Source: Streptomyces sp. NBC_00344
Lineage (GTDB): Bacteria > Actinomycetota > Actinomycetes > Streptomycetales > Streptomycetaceae
Assembly (NCBI RefSeq): GCF_036088315.1
Contig: NZ_CP107996.1
Span: 5,996,001 to 6,060,000, forward strand
Length of the DNA stretch: 64,000 nt
Direction: 5' to 3'
Positions within the stretch are counted from its first letter, which is position 1. Each line of letters begins with the position of its first letter. The position numbers and the translations under genes are program-made. The notes beneath the pieces are model-generated. The model saw only the letters and a list, made by a program, of their open reading frames with translations, did not search any database and was not told the DNA's origin. Below, piece by piece: positions 8,378-17,642 of the stretch.

Positions 8378-9657
8378 CTGCGCAGCCCGTCTGGTACTCG
8401 ACCGACAACTCCGAGGACCTGTCCCTCGATCCCGTCGAACAGGCCATCCGCGACATCGCCGCAGGCCGCCCCGTGGTGGTCGTCGACGACGAGGACCGTG
8501 AGAACGAGGGCGACCTCGTCATGGCCGCGGAGAAGGCCACCCCCGAGATCGTGGCGTTCATGATGAGCGAGTGCCGCGGGCTGATCTGTGCGCCCATGGA
8601 GGGCGACGAGCTGGAGCGGCTCGACCTGCCGCAGATGGTCACGCACAACACCGAGTCGATGCAGACGGCCTTCACCGTTTCCGTCGATGCGAGCACCCGG
8701 CACGGCGTCACGACCGGCATCTCCGCGGCCGACCGCGCCACCACTCTCCGGCTCCTCGCGAACGGCCGGGCCGAGCCCGGCGACTTCGTACGCCCCGGGC
8801 ATGTCTTCCCGCTGCGTGCCAAGCCGGGCGGTGTGCTGGTGCGCAACGGGCACACCGAGGCGGCCGTCGACCTCGCCCGTCTCGCGGGTCTGCGCCCGGC
8901 CGGCGCGATCGTCGAGATCGCGGGCGAGGACGGAGTGATGCTGCGGCTGCCCGAGCTGATCCCGTTCGCCCGCAAGCACGGCCTCACGATCATCTCCATC
9001 GAGGATCTGATCGCCTACCGCCGCAGCTCCGAGCCCACCGTCCGGCGTGAGGCGACCGTCCACCTGCCCACCGCCTTCGGCGACTTCACGGCGTACGGCT
9101 ACCGCTCCGCGGTCGACGGCATCGAGCACGTGGCCCTGGTGCACGGCGAGATCGGGGACGGGGACGACGTCCTGGTGCGGATCCACTCCGAATGCCTCAC
9201 CGGCGACATCTTCCAGTCGCAGCGCTGCGACTGCGGCCCCCAGCTGGACGCGTCGATGAAACGGATCACCGACGCGGGACGCGGTGTCGTCGTCTACCTC
9301 CGCGGGCACGAGGGACGCGGCATCGGGCTGCTCTCCAAGCTGCGCGCCTACGAACTGCAGGAGCGCGGCCGGGACACCCTCGACGCCAACCTCGAACTCG
9401 GGCTGCCCGCCGATGCCCGTGACTACGCGGCGGGCGCGCAGATCCTCGAGGACCTCGGAGTGCGCAGCCTGCGGCTGATGACCAACAACCCCGAGAAGAC
9501 ATCCGCACTCGTCCGGCACGGCCTCACGGTCACCGGCCGGGAGCCGATGCCCGTCCAGGCGGGCGAACACAATCTCCGGTACCTGCGGACCAAGCGGGAC
9601 CGGATGGGACATGACCTGCCCTGGCTGGACAACACGTCGGCCTGCGGCAACCAGTAA
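8374..9657 (+). CDS. ribBA: Bifunctional DHBP synthase / GTP cyclohydrolase II
   Basis: 427 residues in two domains. Residues 1-210 are 3,4-dihydroxy-2-butanone 4-phosphate synthase ([12 protein letters not shown] acidic metal site; [16 protein letters not shown]). Residues 220-420 are GTP cyclohydrolase II, with the zinc-binding [11 protein letters not shown], plus [10 protein letters not shown] and MTNNPEKT. It makes both precursors of lumazine from ribulose 5-phosphate and GTP. The ATG overlaps the ribM stop, so the two are coupled. In many reports on Streptomyces it is simply called ribA. Confidence 0.96.
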   Translation: MTAQPVWYSTDNSEDLSLDPVEQAIRDIAAGRPVVVVDDEDRENEGDLVMAAEKATPEIVAFMMSECRGLICAPMEGDELERLDLPQMVTHNTESMQTAFTVSVDASTRHGVTTGISAADRATTLRLLANGRAEPGDFVRPGHVFPLRAKPGGVLVRNGHTEAAVDLARLAGLRPAGAIVEIAGEDGVMLRLPELIPFARKHGLTIISIEDLIAYRRSSEPTVRREATVHLPTAFGDFTAYGYRSAVDGIEHVALVHGEIGDGDDVLVRIHSECLTGDIFQSQRCDCGPQLDASMKRITDAGRGVVVYLRGHEGRGIGLLSKLRAYELQERGRDTLDANLELGLPADARDYAAGAQILEDLGVRSLRLMTNNPEKTSALVRHGLTVTGREPMPVQAGEHNLRYLRTKRDRMGHDLPWLDNTSACGNQ

Positions 9658-9682
9658 GAAGCAAGAAGGCTGAGGGAGAGAC

Positions 9683-10168
9683 ATGAGCGGCAAGGGCGCA
9701 CCCGAACTCACCGTGAAGAACTGCGGCGACCTGCGCGTGGCCGTCATCGCGGCCCAGTGGCACGAGAAGGTCATGGACGGCCTCGTCGACGGCGCATTGC
9801 GTGCCCTCGGAGAGCTGGGCATCGACGAACCGACGCTGCTGCGGGTCCCCGGCAGCTTCGAGCTCCCGGTGGTCGCCAAGGTCCTGGCAGGACGCGGTTA
9901 CGACGCCATCGTGGCGCTCGGCGTCGTCATCAGGGGCGGCACACCGCATTTCGACTACGTCTGCCAGGGCGTGGCCAACGGCCTCACCCAGGTCTCGGTC
10001 GAAACCGGAGTACCGGTCGGCTTCGGCGTGCTGACCTGCGACACCGAGGAGCAGGCGCTGGACAGGGCGGGACTGGAGGGCTCCCACGAGGACAAGGGGC
10101 ACGAAGCTGTCACCGCCGCCGTCGCCACCGCGACCACACTGCGCACGGTCAGCGAACCCTGGCGCTGA
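9683..10168 (+). CDS. ribH: 6,7-dimethyl-8-ribityllumazine synthase
   Basis: 161 residues, full length. It has the family motifs [28 protein letters not shown] and [11 protein letters not shown], in which the His of HFDY is the general acid/base. The enzyme condenses the butanone phosphate with the ribityl-aminopyrimidine and assembles as pentamers or 60-mers. The gene ends the rib run, 25 bases after ribBA, with GAGGGAGAG as ribosome site. hisE follows after 34 bases. Confidence 0.96.
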   Translation: MSGKGAPELTVKNCGDLRVAVIAAQWHEKVMDGLVDGALRALGELGIDEPTLLRVPGSFELPVVAKVLAGRGYDAIVALGVVIRGGTPHFDYVCQGVANGLTQVSVETGVPVGFGVLTCDTEEQALDRAGLEGSHEDKGHEAVTAAVATATTLRTVSEPWR

Positions 10169-10202
10169 GTGGGGACGCGGACCCCGTACTCTTAGCAGCA
10201 TC

Positions 10203-10475
10203 ATGGCGAACAAAACCTTCGAAGAGCTCTTCTCCGAGCTCCAGCTCAAGGCCGCCGACGGCGACCCCTCCACCTCCCGTACCGCCGAACTGGTGGGCAA
10301 GGGTGTGCATGCCATCGGCAAGAAGGTCGTCGAGGAGGCCGCCGAGGTCTGGATGGCCGCCGAGTACGAGGGCAAGGAAGCCGCCGCCGAGGAGATCTCG
10401 CAACTGCTGTACCACGTCCAGGTGATGATGGTCGCCCGCGGGATCTCGCTCGACGACGTATACGCCCATCTCTGA
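10203..10475 (+). CDS. hisE: Phosphoribosyl-ATP diphosphatase
   Basis: 90 residues of the MazG-like HisE family; the helical core has the acidic metal-binding motif [14 protein letters not shown] and [14 protein letters not shown]. It removes pyrophosphate from phosphoribosyl-ATP, the second step of histidine synthesis. Just upstream, GTACTCTT fits a -10 box about 10 bases before the ATG, so hisE may have its own promoter in addition to read-through from rib. It is paired with hisG, the enzyme of the preceding step. Confidence 0.95.
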   Translation: MANKTFEELFSELQLKAADGDPSTSRTAELVGKGVHAIGKKVVEEAAEVWMAAEYEGKEAAAEEISQLLYHVQVMMVARGISLDDVYAHL

Positions 10476-10534
10476 GCCCGGCCCTCATCTCCGTACGCAC
10501 CGCACACACCCCGCTACATAAGGAAGCTGACCTC

Positions 10535-11383
10535 ATGCTGCGCATCGCCGTTCCCAACAAGGGTTCACTCTCCGGGCCTGCGATGGCGATGCTCCATGAG
10601 GCCGGCTACCAGCAGCGCAAGGAGTCCAAGGAGCTCGTTCTCGTCGATCCCGGGAACGAGGTGGAGTTCTTCTACCTGCGCCCGCGCGACATCGCGATCT
10701 ACGTCAGCTCGGGAAAGCTCGACATCGGCATCACGGGCCGCGACCTGCTGCTCGACTCCGGCGCCAGTGCCGAGGAGATCCTCCAGCTCGGCTTCGCACG
10801 CTCCACCTTCCGCTACGCCACCAAGCCCGGTACGGCCACGGGCCCCGCGGACTTCGGCGGGAAGACCATCGCCACCTCCTACGAGGGCATCGTCGGCAAG
10901 GACCTCGCCGACCGCGGTGTCGACGCCTCGGTGGTGCACCTCGACGGTGCGGTCGAGACCGCCATCGAGCTCGGTGTCGCGCAGATCATCGCCGACGTCG
11001 TGGAAACCGGTACGTCACTGCGCAACGCGGGCCTCGAAGTCATCGGCGAGCCGATCCTGAAGTCCGAGGCAGTGGTCATCCGCCGGGTCGGCGCCGAGGC
11101 GGATGAACCGAAGGTGCAGCAGTTCCTCCGGCGTCTGCAGGGCGTTCTGGTGGCCCGCAGCTACGTGATGATGGACTACGACTGCCGGGTCGAGCACCTC
11201 GAGGAGGCCGTGGCCCTCACGCCGGGTCTCGAGTCGCCGACCATCTCCCCGCTGCACCACGAGGGCTGGGTGGCGGTTCGTTCCATGGTCGCAGCCAAGG
11301 AGGCCCAGCGGATCATGGACGGTCTGTACGACCTGGGAGCCCGGGCCATCCTCACCACCGCCATCCACGCCTGCCGTCTCTGA
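10535..11383 (+). CDS. hisG: ATP phosphoribosyltransferase, long form
   Basis: 282 residues, the long HisG form with a C-terminal regulatory ACT-like domain (residues about 205-282). It has LRIAVPNKGSLS at the N-terminus, DIGITGRDLL, and the phosphoribosyl-binding EIGVAQIIADVVETGTSLR-type region. It catalyses the first, histidine-inhibited step of histidine synthesis. GGAAG precedes the ATG. It lies 59 bases after hisE; the rest of the his genes are elsewhere. Confidence 0.96.
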   Translation: MLRIAVPNKGSLSGPAMAMLHEAGYQQRKESKELVLVDPGNEVEFFYLRPRDIAIYVSSGKLDIGITGRDLLLDSGASAEEILQLGFARSTFRYATKPGTATGPADFGGKTIATSYEGIVGKDLADRGVDASVVHLDGAVETAIELGVAQIIADVVETGTSLRNAGLEVIGEPILKSEAVVIRRVGAEADEPKVQQFLRRLQGVLVARSYVMMDYDCRVEHLEEAVALTPGLESPTISPLHHEGWVAVRSMVAAKEAQRIMDGLYDLGARAILTTAIHACRL

Positions 11384-11431
11384 CCGGCCGCTCGACACGG
11401 ACCGCGACCAGCCCCGAAGGACCCACGGAGT

Positions 11432-11884
11432 ATGACCGCCCCCGAACAGCCCACCCTCCCCGTCACCTTCAGGCCGACCCCCACCCGGATCGTGCTGCTG
11501 ACCGTGGGGACGATCATGCTGGTCGTCCTCTGCTGGATCTCCCTGACCCTCAGCACTCTGACCACGGGGGACCGGGTCACCTTCATCCTCACCGCGCTGA
11601 TCTTCTTCGGAGTACTCGCGCTGCTCAGCCGCCCCAAGGTGGTCGCTGACGAGGACGGCGTCACGGTGGTCAACCTCACATCGCGGCGCACGCTGGACTG
11701 GGCCGAGATCCTGCGGGTCAATCTGCGGCCGGGCGACGCCTGGGTCTTTCTCGACCTCAGCGACGGCACCAGCCTGCCCGCACTCGGCATTCAGCCGGGC
11801 ATCGGCAGGGCCAGGGCGATCAGGGACGCCGGCGCGCTGCGCGCTCTCGCGGAATCGCACGGCACGGGCGCACCCAAGAGCTGA
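11432..11884 (+). CDS. Small membrane protein with bacterial PH domain
   Basis: 150 residues. Two hydrophobic helices at about 20-42 and 50-66 are followed by a cytoplasmic beta-rich domain of the bacterial pleckstrin-homology type (RPKVVADEDGVTVVNLTSRRTLDWAEI, then VFLDLSDGTSLPALGI). Such proteins are common next to ribH/hisG in Streptomyces, and their role is unknown. The gene lies 48 bases after hisG with GAAGGA before the ATG, so it is probably co-transcribed with the his pair. A 184-base gap follows; it holds a TACTCT -10-like box near 11917 that could serve the next gene. Confidence 0.8.
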   Translation: MTAPEQPTLPVTFRPTPTRIVLLTVGTIMLVVLCWISLTLSTLTTGDRVTFILTALIFFGVLALLSRPKVVADEDGVTVVNLTSRRTLDWAEILRVNLRPGDAWVFLDLSDGTSLPALGIQPGIGRARAIRDAGALRALAESHGTGAPKS

Positions 11885-12068
11885 GCCCCTGCCGAACACC
11901 CCCGCGGTTGTTTACTCTGGTGGCGGCGGCGCCCGGTGCGCCCCCGCCCCGCATCCCTGTGGTCCGAGTGGCCCGCGGGGCCATCCTGCGACATGAGGAG
12001 TGACTCCTTCCAGCAATGGACGGATCGTCCGGTAGTACCTGCGCCGCCCCCCGGCCGGAGGCGGCGGC

Positions 12069-13412
12069 ATGACCATCCCCCTGCTGCTCCTCGGAGCAGC
12101 TTTCCTTCTGATTCTCGCCAACGGATTCTTCGTCGCGGCCGAGTTCGGCCTCGTCACGGTCGAACGGGCTGACGCCGAGCGCGCCGCCGCCGACGGCGAC
12201 CGGCGGGCCGGCACCGTCGTCCGTGCGCTGCGGGAACTCTCCTTCCAGCTGTCCGGCACCCAGCTCGGCATCACCATCACCTCACTGGTGGTCGGCATGC
12301 TCGCCGAGCCGGCGCTCGCCCGGCTGCTCACCGGGCCGCTGACGGCGACCGGACTGCCCGAAGGGGCCGTCTCCGGGATCAGCGTCGTCGTCGGGATGCT
12401 GCTGGCTTCCGCCGTGCAGATGGTGATCGGCGAACTCGTCCCGAAGAACTGGGCGGTCTCCAAGCCGCTCCAGGTCGCCCGGTTCGTCGCCGGGCCCCAG
12501 CAGCTGTTCTCGGCCGCGTTCCGGCCGGTGATCGCCCTGCTGAACACCGTCGCCAACCGCCTGGTGCGGGCCCTGGGGGTGGAGCCGACCGACGAACTCG
12601 CCTCCGCCCGTACCCCCGGCGAGCTGGTATCGCTGGCGCGCCACTCGGCGCAGGCGGGCACGCTTGAGCAGGACACCGCCGACCTCTTCGTACGGACCCT
12701 CTCGCTGGCCGGGCTGACCGCACAGCACGTGATGACACCCCGGGTGAAGGTCAGCGCCCTGCAGTCGTCGGCGACCGCGGCGGATGTGCTCAATCTGACC
12801 CGGGCGACCGGTCTCTCGCGCTTCCCGGTCTACCGGGAGCGCATCGATGAGGTCGTCGGGATGGTCCACCTGAAGGACGCCCTCGCCGTGTCCCCGCACG
12901 ACAGGCAGCGGACGTCGGTGTCCCGGGTCGCCGTGGCGCCCCTGCTGGTGCCCGAGACACTGCCCGTGCAGCAGCTGCTGGAGCGGCTGCGCACCGAGCA
13001 GCCGATAGCCGTGGTGGTCGACGAGTACGGAGGCACCGCCGGGGTCGTCACTCTCGAGGACATCGTCGAGGAGCTCGTCGGTGAGGTCAGGGACGAGCAC
13101 GACGGGGCGGACGCCGGCCGTCCCGAGCTTTCCGCCCTGCCCGCCGAGGACGGCAGGCCCGCCTGGGAGGCCGACGGCAGCTGCCGGGTCCTCACCCTGC
13201 GACGGATAGGTCTCGAAGTGCCCGAAGGGCCCTATGAGACCGTCGCCGGGCTCATCGCCGATCTGCTGGGCCGTATCCCGGCCCCCGGTGACCGGGCCGA
13301 GCTGCCCGGCTGGCGGCTCTCGGTGCGCCAGGTCGACCGCTACCGGGCCGAACGGGTGCGTCTGGTGCGTACCTCCGATGTACCCGCCGGGATCACGGAG
13401 GGCGTGCGATGA
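12069..13412 (+). CDS. CNNM/CorC-type hemolysin-family membrane protein (full length)
   Basis: 447 residues in the usual order: an N-terminal CNNM/DUF21 transmembrane domain (1-190, starting with LLLLGAAFLLILANGFFVAAEF), a CBS pair (about 205-335, with VMTPRVKVSAL and VDEYGGTAGVVTLEDIVEELVGE), and a C-terminal CorC_HlyC domain (about 355-440). The family handles divalent cations, magnesium or cobalt efflux in characterised members; haemolysin is a historical name. GGAGG precedes the ATG. Its stop overlaps the start of the next gene (ATGA), so the two related proteins are made together and may form a heterodimer. Confidence 0.9.
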   Translation: MTIPLLLLGAAFLLILANGFFVAAEFGLVTVERADAERAAADGDRRAGTVVRALRELSFQLSGTQLGITITSLVVGMLAEPALARLLTGPLTATGLPEGAVSGISVVVGMLLASAVQMVIGELVPKNWAVSKPLQVARFVAGPQQLFSAAFRPVIALLNTVANRLVRALGVEPTDELASARTPGELVSLARHSAQAGTLEQDTADLFVRTLSLAGLTAQHVMTPRVKVSALQSSATAADVLNLTRATGLSRFPVYRERIDEVVGMVHLKDALAVSPHDRQRTSVSRVAVAPLLVPETLPVQQLLERLRTEQPIAVVVDEYGGTAGVVTLEDIVEELVGEVRDEHDGADAGRPELSALPAEDGRPAWEADGSCRVLTLRRIGLEVPEGPYETVAGLIADLLGRIPAPGDRAELPGWRLSVRQVDRYRAERVRLVRTSDVPAGITEGVR

Positions 13413-14497
13413 GCATCCTCCAGCTTCTCTTCGCCCTGCTTCTGGTACTCGCCAACGGATTCTTCGTGGGCGCCGAATTCGCGCTGGTCTCGGTGCGCCG
13501 CAGCCAGATCGAGCCGCTTGCCGCCGAAGGCTCCGCCCGTGCCCGTAAGGTGCTCCACGGTCTGGAGAACCTGCCGCGGATGATGGCGGCGGCGCAGTTC
13601 GGTATCACCGTCTGTTCGCTGACGCTCGGCGCTGTCGCGGAGCCGACCGTCGCCCACCTTCTGGAGCCGCTGTTCGAGGCGGCACGGCTGCCCGACGGGC
13701 TGGTCCATCCGCTGGGCTATGTCATCGCACTCGCCGGTGTCGTGTCGCTCCACCTGATCATCGGCGAACTGGTCCCCAAGAACCTCGCGATGGCGGCCCC
13801 CGGGAAGACCGCGCTTCTGCTCGCCCCCGGGCTCGTCGGGTTCGCCCGGCTGTGCCGTCCGGTGACGGTGGCCCTGGGCGCCTGCGCCCGGCTGGTGCTG
13901 AAGCTCTTCGGCGTCGAGCCAAGGGACGAGGTCGAGGCGGTCTTCACGAGCGAGCAGCTCAACCGGCTCGTCGAGGACTCGGGCCAGGCAGGACTGCTGG
14001 ACTCCGAGGCGCAGGAGCGCCTCGAGGACGCGCTCGAACTCGGCAGCCGCCCGATCGCGGACGTCACCATCGCCCGTGCCGAACTGATCACGGTCGCCCC
14101 CTCGGTCACGCCCCAGCAGATCGAGGAGCTGACCGTGCGCACCGGATACTCCCGCTTCCCCGTCTGCGCGGACGGTGGCGCCTTCATGGGTTATCTGCAC
14201 GTCAAGGACGTGCTCGACCTGGAGGAACGCCACCGTGCGGTACCGCAGCAGGTCTGGCGGCCGATGACCACCCTGCGCACGGAGCTTCCGCTGGACGATG
14301 CCCTGACCGTGATGCGCAGGGCCGCGACCCATCTGGCGCAGGTCGCGGACGCCTCGGGGAAGGTGCTGGGACTCGTGGCGCTCGAGGACGTGCTGGAGAT
14401 GCTGGTGGGGGAGGTCAGGGACCCGGCACACCGTGACACGGCGGGGCGGGTGTCGGAGCCGCGGATGGAACGGAGCGAGCAGGCGCTGGCGGGGTGA
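13409..14497 (+). CDS. CNNM/CorC-type membrane protein lacking the CorC_HlyC domain
   Basis: 362 residues, a paralogue of the gene before it. It has the CNNM/DUF21 membrane domain (LLFALLLVLANGFFVGAEFALVSVRRSQ; IIGELVPKN) and a CBS pair, but ends right after the second CBS motif (VALEDVLEMLVGEVRD) with a short tail. The terminal CorC_HlyC domain is therefore absent and the protein is about 85 residues shorter than its partner. Coupled translation (ATGA overlap) supports a two-subunit transporter. A strong hairpin terminator follows. Confidence 0.88.
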   Translation: MSILQLLFALLLVLANGFFVGAEFALVSVRRSQIEPLAAEGSARARKVLHGLENLPRMMAAAQFGITVCSLTLGAVAEPTVAHLLEPLFEAARLPDGLVHPLGYVIALAGVVSLHLIIGELVPKNLAMAAPGKTALLLAPGLVGFARLCRPVTVALGACARLVLKLFGVEPRDEVEAVFTSEQLNRLVEDSGQAGLLDSEAQERLEDALELGSRPIADVTIARAELITVAPSVTPQQIEELTVRTGYSRFPVCADGGAFMGYLHVKDVLDLEERHRAVPQQVWRPMTTLRTELPLDDALTVMRRAATHLAQVADASGKVLGLVALEDVLEMLVGEVRDPAHRDTAGRVSEPRMERSEQALAG

Positions 14498-14524
14498 GCC
14501 GGCCGGCTGCGCGGCGCTGCCCGT

Positions 14525-14555
14525 CCTCCCCCTCCGGAACTCCGGAAGGGGGAGG
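14525..14555. terminator. Bidirectional terminator between CNNM and AAA+ genes
   Basis: A GC-rich hairpin with a 14-bp stem containing one bulged T and a loop of about 2-4 bases lies in the 79-bp gap between the convergent genes. It ends transcription of both. Confidence 0.8.
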
Positions 14556-14576
14556 GCGAGCGCCGCGCAGCGCCGC

Positions 14577-16460
14577 TCAGGGCGCCGGCGGTTCCTGGGT
14601 GCCGCGTCCCACCGGCCCGCGTCCCGACAGCACCTCCCCGTACGCCTGCATCAGATCCGGCAGCCGCAGCGTGGACAGATCGTCCCTGTCAGGTGTTCCG
14701 GCATACCCGGACAGCCGCAGATCCCGGTAGGCGCAGCTCTTCTCGTACAACGTGCGCAGAAAACGGCCGTTGCCCAGTTCGTCGATCCAGCCCTGGTCCA
14801 CCACATGCCCGGCGATCGAGCGCAGCTCGTCCAGCGACTCCTCGTCCCAGACGTCGCCGTTCTCCGTGGCCAGCACCTCGCCGATGGCGGTGAGCTCCAG
14901 CGGCCGGTAGCTGGGGAAGTCGACGCGGGTGGTGAAGCGTGAGGACAGACCGGGGTTGGTGGTGAGCAGACGGTCCATGCCCTCCGGGTAGCCGGCCAGG
15001 ATGACGACCAGGTGATCCCGGTTGTCCTCGGCCCGCTTCAGCAGCACCTGAAGAGCCTCGTCCCCGTAGGCGTCGCCCTTGCTGTAGCCCGAGTTGGAGA
15101 GGCTGTACGCCTCGTCGACGAACAGCACCCCGCCCAGCGCCGAGTCGATCAGCTCATTGGCCTTGACGGCCGTCTGCCCCAGGAACTCCCCCACCAGGTC
15201 GGCCCGTTGGGCCTCGATCAGGTGGTCGCCCCCGAGCAGCCCCAGCGCGTAGAAGACCCGGCCCAGAATCCGGGCGACAGTCGTCTTGCCGGTGCCTGAC
15301 GGGCCCGAGAAGACGAAATGGCGCTTCGGGGGCTGTACGGGCAGGCCCTGCCCGGCCCGCAGCCTCGCCATGTTGAGCTGCGCGGACAGTGCCTTGACCT
15401 GACGCTTCACCGGTTCCAGACCGACCATCCGCTCCAGCTCGGCCAGCGCCTCGGCGAGCAGCTCCGGGTCGGTGGGGCCGGTGGGCAGTTCCGGACCCGC
15501 CGGGGTCACGGAAAAGATCTCCCTGTTGCGCACGGCGTCGGCCGGGGCGGGGCCGCCGAGCGGATCGGCGCCGGTACGAAGCTCCCGGCTCTCCGCCGGA
15601 TCACTCTCGAGCAGCGCCCCTTCGGACTGGCCGTCCACGGCGTCCTGGCCGGACCCGGCGAGCGCGACGGCGGCGTAGTCGGCCGTCTCGTCGAATCCGT
15701 CGCCCTCGGATATCGCGGCCAGCCGTGCCGATGTGTCCATGAAGGCCGGATCCACCCGGTGCACCGCCCGGTACAGGGGCAGGGCGGCCGCCGTTCGGCC
15801 GGTGCCCTCGTGGGCACGGGCGAGCCAGTAGCGCAATTCCTTGCGCTGCGGCTGTTCGCTGCGGCAGCGCATCAGCGCCGCCGACAGCAGAGGCTCGGCC
15901 TGCCCGTACATCTCCAGGCGCACCCGGGCCATACCGCCGAACAGTCCCGCTTCGATGCCCAGCAGGGGGTCCTCGACCAACGACGCGGTATGGCGGACGA
16001 GCCGCTCCCAGTCCTTGGCGAGATAGGCCCGGCAGGCGTGCAGGAAGCGCACCTGGGGGTCGGTGTCGACCGGGGGCAGCCCGGCGAGTGCCCGGTCGAG
16101 TTCGGGCACATGACGCCCGTCCAGCCAGTGCGATGCGTGCGCGAGCAGCAGATCGCGTGGGCTCTCCAGCACCGGCTGCACCCACCAGCCCAGCCAGTAC
16201 CAGGAGTTGAGTGGCCGGTTCAGCCGTGAGCGCTGTTCGCCGAAGCGTTCCCTGTGGCGGAACATCCGCAGCAGCGCGGTGGTGGTGTCCACCCGCAGCG
16301 CGTGCAGTCCGAGCCAGCCGTCCGCCATCCCGGGATCGAGCCGCACCGCGGCTCTGAACTCCTCCTCGGCCTGCGGGTATGCGCCCATCGTGTAGGCGTC
16401 GACTCCGCGCAGCCAGGCGAGGTCGGCCGGGGCGTGCGTGCCCTGCATGCCGAAATCCAT
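14577..16460 (-). CDS. TPR-AAA+ ATPase of the CbxX/CfxQ (EccA-like) family
   Basis: 627 residues. Residues 1-280 are helical TPR-like repeats (AYTMGAYPQAEEEFRAAVRLDPGMADGWLGLHAL). A flexible linker is followed by an AAA+ domain with Walker A GPSGTGKTT (Lys392), Walker B GVLFVDEAYSL and the Arg finger in LSSRF. The layout is that of EccA of type VII secretion and of CbbX, but no esx, ecc or RuBisCO gene is near, so the substrate is unknown. The ATG at 16460 was chosen over upstream codons because GGGGGAC lies before it and the TPR domain begins there. Confidence 0.85.
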   Translation of the reverse strand: MDFGMQGTHAPADLAWLRGVDAYTMGAYPQAEEEFRAAVRLDPGMADGWLGLHALRVDTTTALLRMFRHRERFGEQRSRLNRPLNSWYWLGWWVQPVLESPRDLLLAHASHWLDGRHVPELDRALAGLPPVDTDPQVRFLHACRAYLAKDWERLVRHTASLVEDPLLGIEAGLFGGMARVRLEMYGQAEPLLSAALMRCRSEQPQRKELRYWLARAHEGTGRTAAALPLYRAVHRVDPAFMDTSARLAAISEGDGFDETADYAAVALAGSGQDAVDGQSEGALLESDPAESRELRTGADPLGGPAPADAVRNREIFSVTPAGPELPTGPTDPELLAEALAELERMVGLEPVKRQVKALSAQLNMARLRAGQGLPVQPPKRHFVFSGPSGTGKTTVARILGRVFYALGLLGGDHLIEAQRADLVGEFLGQTAVKANELIDSALGGVLFVDEAYSLSNSGYSKGDAYGDEALQVLLKRAEDNRDHLVVILAGYPEGMDRLLTTNPGLSSRFTTRVDFPSYRPLELTAIGEVLATENGDVWDEESLDELRSIAGHVVDQGWIDELGNGRFLRTLYEKSCAYRDLRLSGYAGTPDRDDLSTLRLPDLMQAYGEVLSGRGPVGRGTQEPPAP

Positions 16461-16700
16461 CACGTCCCCCACAGACCGTGCCCCCGTACCGTGCCGCCGG
16501 ACAGGAGTCCTGCGGCCTGTGAACCGCTGTGCAGCGGACGGGAATTGCCGGTGCCGCCCGAGGGGCATCGTACCTGCGCAGGGGGCGAGCACCGAAGGGC
16601 GCAGGGGGCGCGCACCGGGGCGCTTCGCACGCGATCGGCGGTGACCGAGGGTGAGCGATCAGGGATACCGGGCGTCCGTTTGAGGGTGAAGTGGGCAGAA

Positions 16701-16738
16701 CGAAGCCCCCGATCACGGGGGAACAACCGGGGGCTTCG
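16701..16738 (-). terminator. Strong hairpin, terminator-like
   Basis: A perfect 10-bp stem (CGAAGCCCCC with GGGGGCTTCG) closes an 18-base loop that itself has a C-run able to pair with the same G-run, so two exclusive folds are possible. On the minus strand it lies about 30 bases after the predicted start of a short transcript. It may end the kinase transcript, end a small RNA, or act as an attenuator for the AAA+ gene. Confidence 0.6.
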
Positions 16739-16772
16739 TGTCCGCGGCGGCTTCGAAAAGCCGCACATTGAG

Positions 16773-16802
16773 AACGTAAGACCTGTACGGGCCCTGGGTC
16801 AA
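16773..16802 (-). promoter_or_regulatory. Housekeeping-type promoter firing leftwards
   Basis: On the minus strand TTGACC (16802-16797) and TACGTT (16778-16773) are separated by 18 bases, close to the HrdB consensus. Transcription would begin near 16766 and run into the 16701-16738 hairpin, then on toward the AAA+ gene at 16460. Confidence 0.55.
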
Positions 16803-16888
16803 GCACAGTTGAAGCACTTGATGGGAGGTTTTCCGCCGGAGCTCCGGCATCCGCAGAGCTGGTCACCGTCCGTCACGGAACGGGTCGC

Positions 16889-17470
16889 TCATGCTGTCAC
16901 TGAGGGGTTCCGGCACCACTCGTATCCCGTGCGGAACTCGCGCACCAGAAGATGCGCGAATGGCCTGGAAGGGTCCTCGGCGAAGTGCTGTGCTTCCGCC
17001 GCGGTCCAGCCGTCCCAGAAACCCGACAGCGCGGGTCCGTCCCTGCGGCGGCCCCGCCGCCAGGAACCCTCGGCGTCCCGGTCCATCCACAGCAGCTGCG
17101 CGAGGTGAGGGCGCATCGCCTGCCGCCCGGCGCCCACCCCTTCGACAATGACGACGTCAGCAGGGCGCACGCTCCTTTCAGGGCCGAAGCGGCGCAGTGT
17201 CCAGTCGTACGGTCCGTACCGCGCGGCCTCACCGCGGACGAACGGGCCGATCACCTGGGACCGCATACGGTCCATCCAGGCGAAGAGCTCCTGATGGGTG
17301 GCCAGATCGTCCAGATGCAGTACAGGCGCGCCGTCCAGTGCCGCGGCGAGCCTGGCCGAGAAAGTGCTCTTCCCCGACCCCGCATGGCCGTCGACCGCGA
17401 TGAGGCGAACCGGGCCGCAGGAGGCGGGGAGTTCACGGACCGCAGCCGCGAGGCGATCAAGGTCATTCAT
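16889..17470 (-). CDS. Uridine-kinase-like P-loop kinase
   Basis: 193 residues of the uridine kinase / phosphoribulokinase-like P-loop family. Walker A is GHAGSGKST (about residues 28-36), followed by HLDDLATHQ, where the acidic pair binds metal and substrate, and VVIVEGVGAGR as the Walker B region. RRGRRRDGP is a plausible lid. It phosphorylates an unknown small molecule, perhaps a nucleoside. On the minus strand TAGGCT lies 6 bases before the ATG with no ribosome site, so the mRNA is probably leaderless. Confidence 0.82.
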   Translation of the reverse strand: MNDLDRLAAAVRELPASCGPVRLIAVDGHAGSGKSTFSARLAAALDGAPVLHLDDLATHQELFAWMDRMRSQVIGPFVRGEAARYGPYDWTLRRFGPERSVRPADVVIVEGVGAGRQAMRPHLAQLLWMDRDAEGSWRRGRRRDGPALSGFWDGWTAAEAQHFAEDPSRPFAHLLVREFRTGYEWCRNPSVTA

Positions 17471-17642
17471 GGGGCCAGCCTAGGAGCAGAGGGTCGCATC
17501 GCAGGTCACGCCAGTGGTCCACACCAATATTGGTCCCAAGACGCGAGGGGAATCACTGGCAGAAGTGCGCCGGTAGCCGCGATAGTTGCTCCACTGCCGT
17601 GCAGCTGCCGCCCCATCCGTACTCGACTGGGGGTCCACCATC

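Larger units (their letters stand above)
16461..16888. other. 428-bp gap without a protein gene
   Basis: The gap holds the leader of the AAA+ gene, a strong hairpin (16701-16738), a small second hairpin near 16746-16764 and a good leftward promoter (16773-16802), all annotated separately or in the findings. Open frames crossing it have poor codon bias. No tRNA cloverleaf was found. Confidence 0.6.

Noticed and set aside
14577..16460. EccA of a type VII secretion system
   Set aside because: Domain layout fits, but no esx, eccB, eccC or PPE-like gene is in the window; the broader CbxX/CfxQ name is safer.
16695..16805. tRNA gene near the 16.7-kb hairpins
   Set aside because: No T-loop (GGTTCRANYCC) or anticodon arm could be placed; the hairpins look like a terminator and a small RNA stem.
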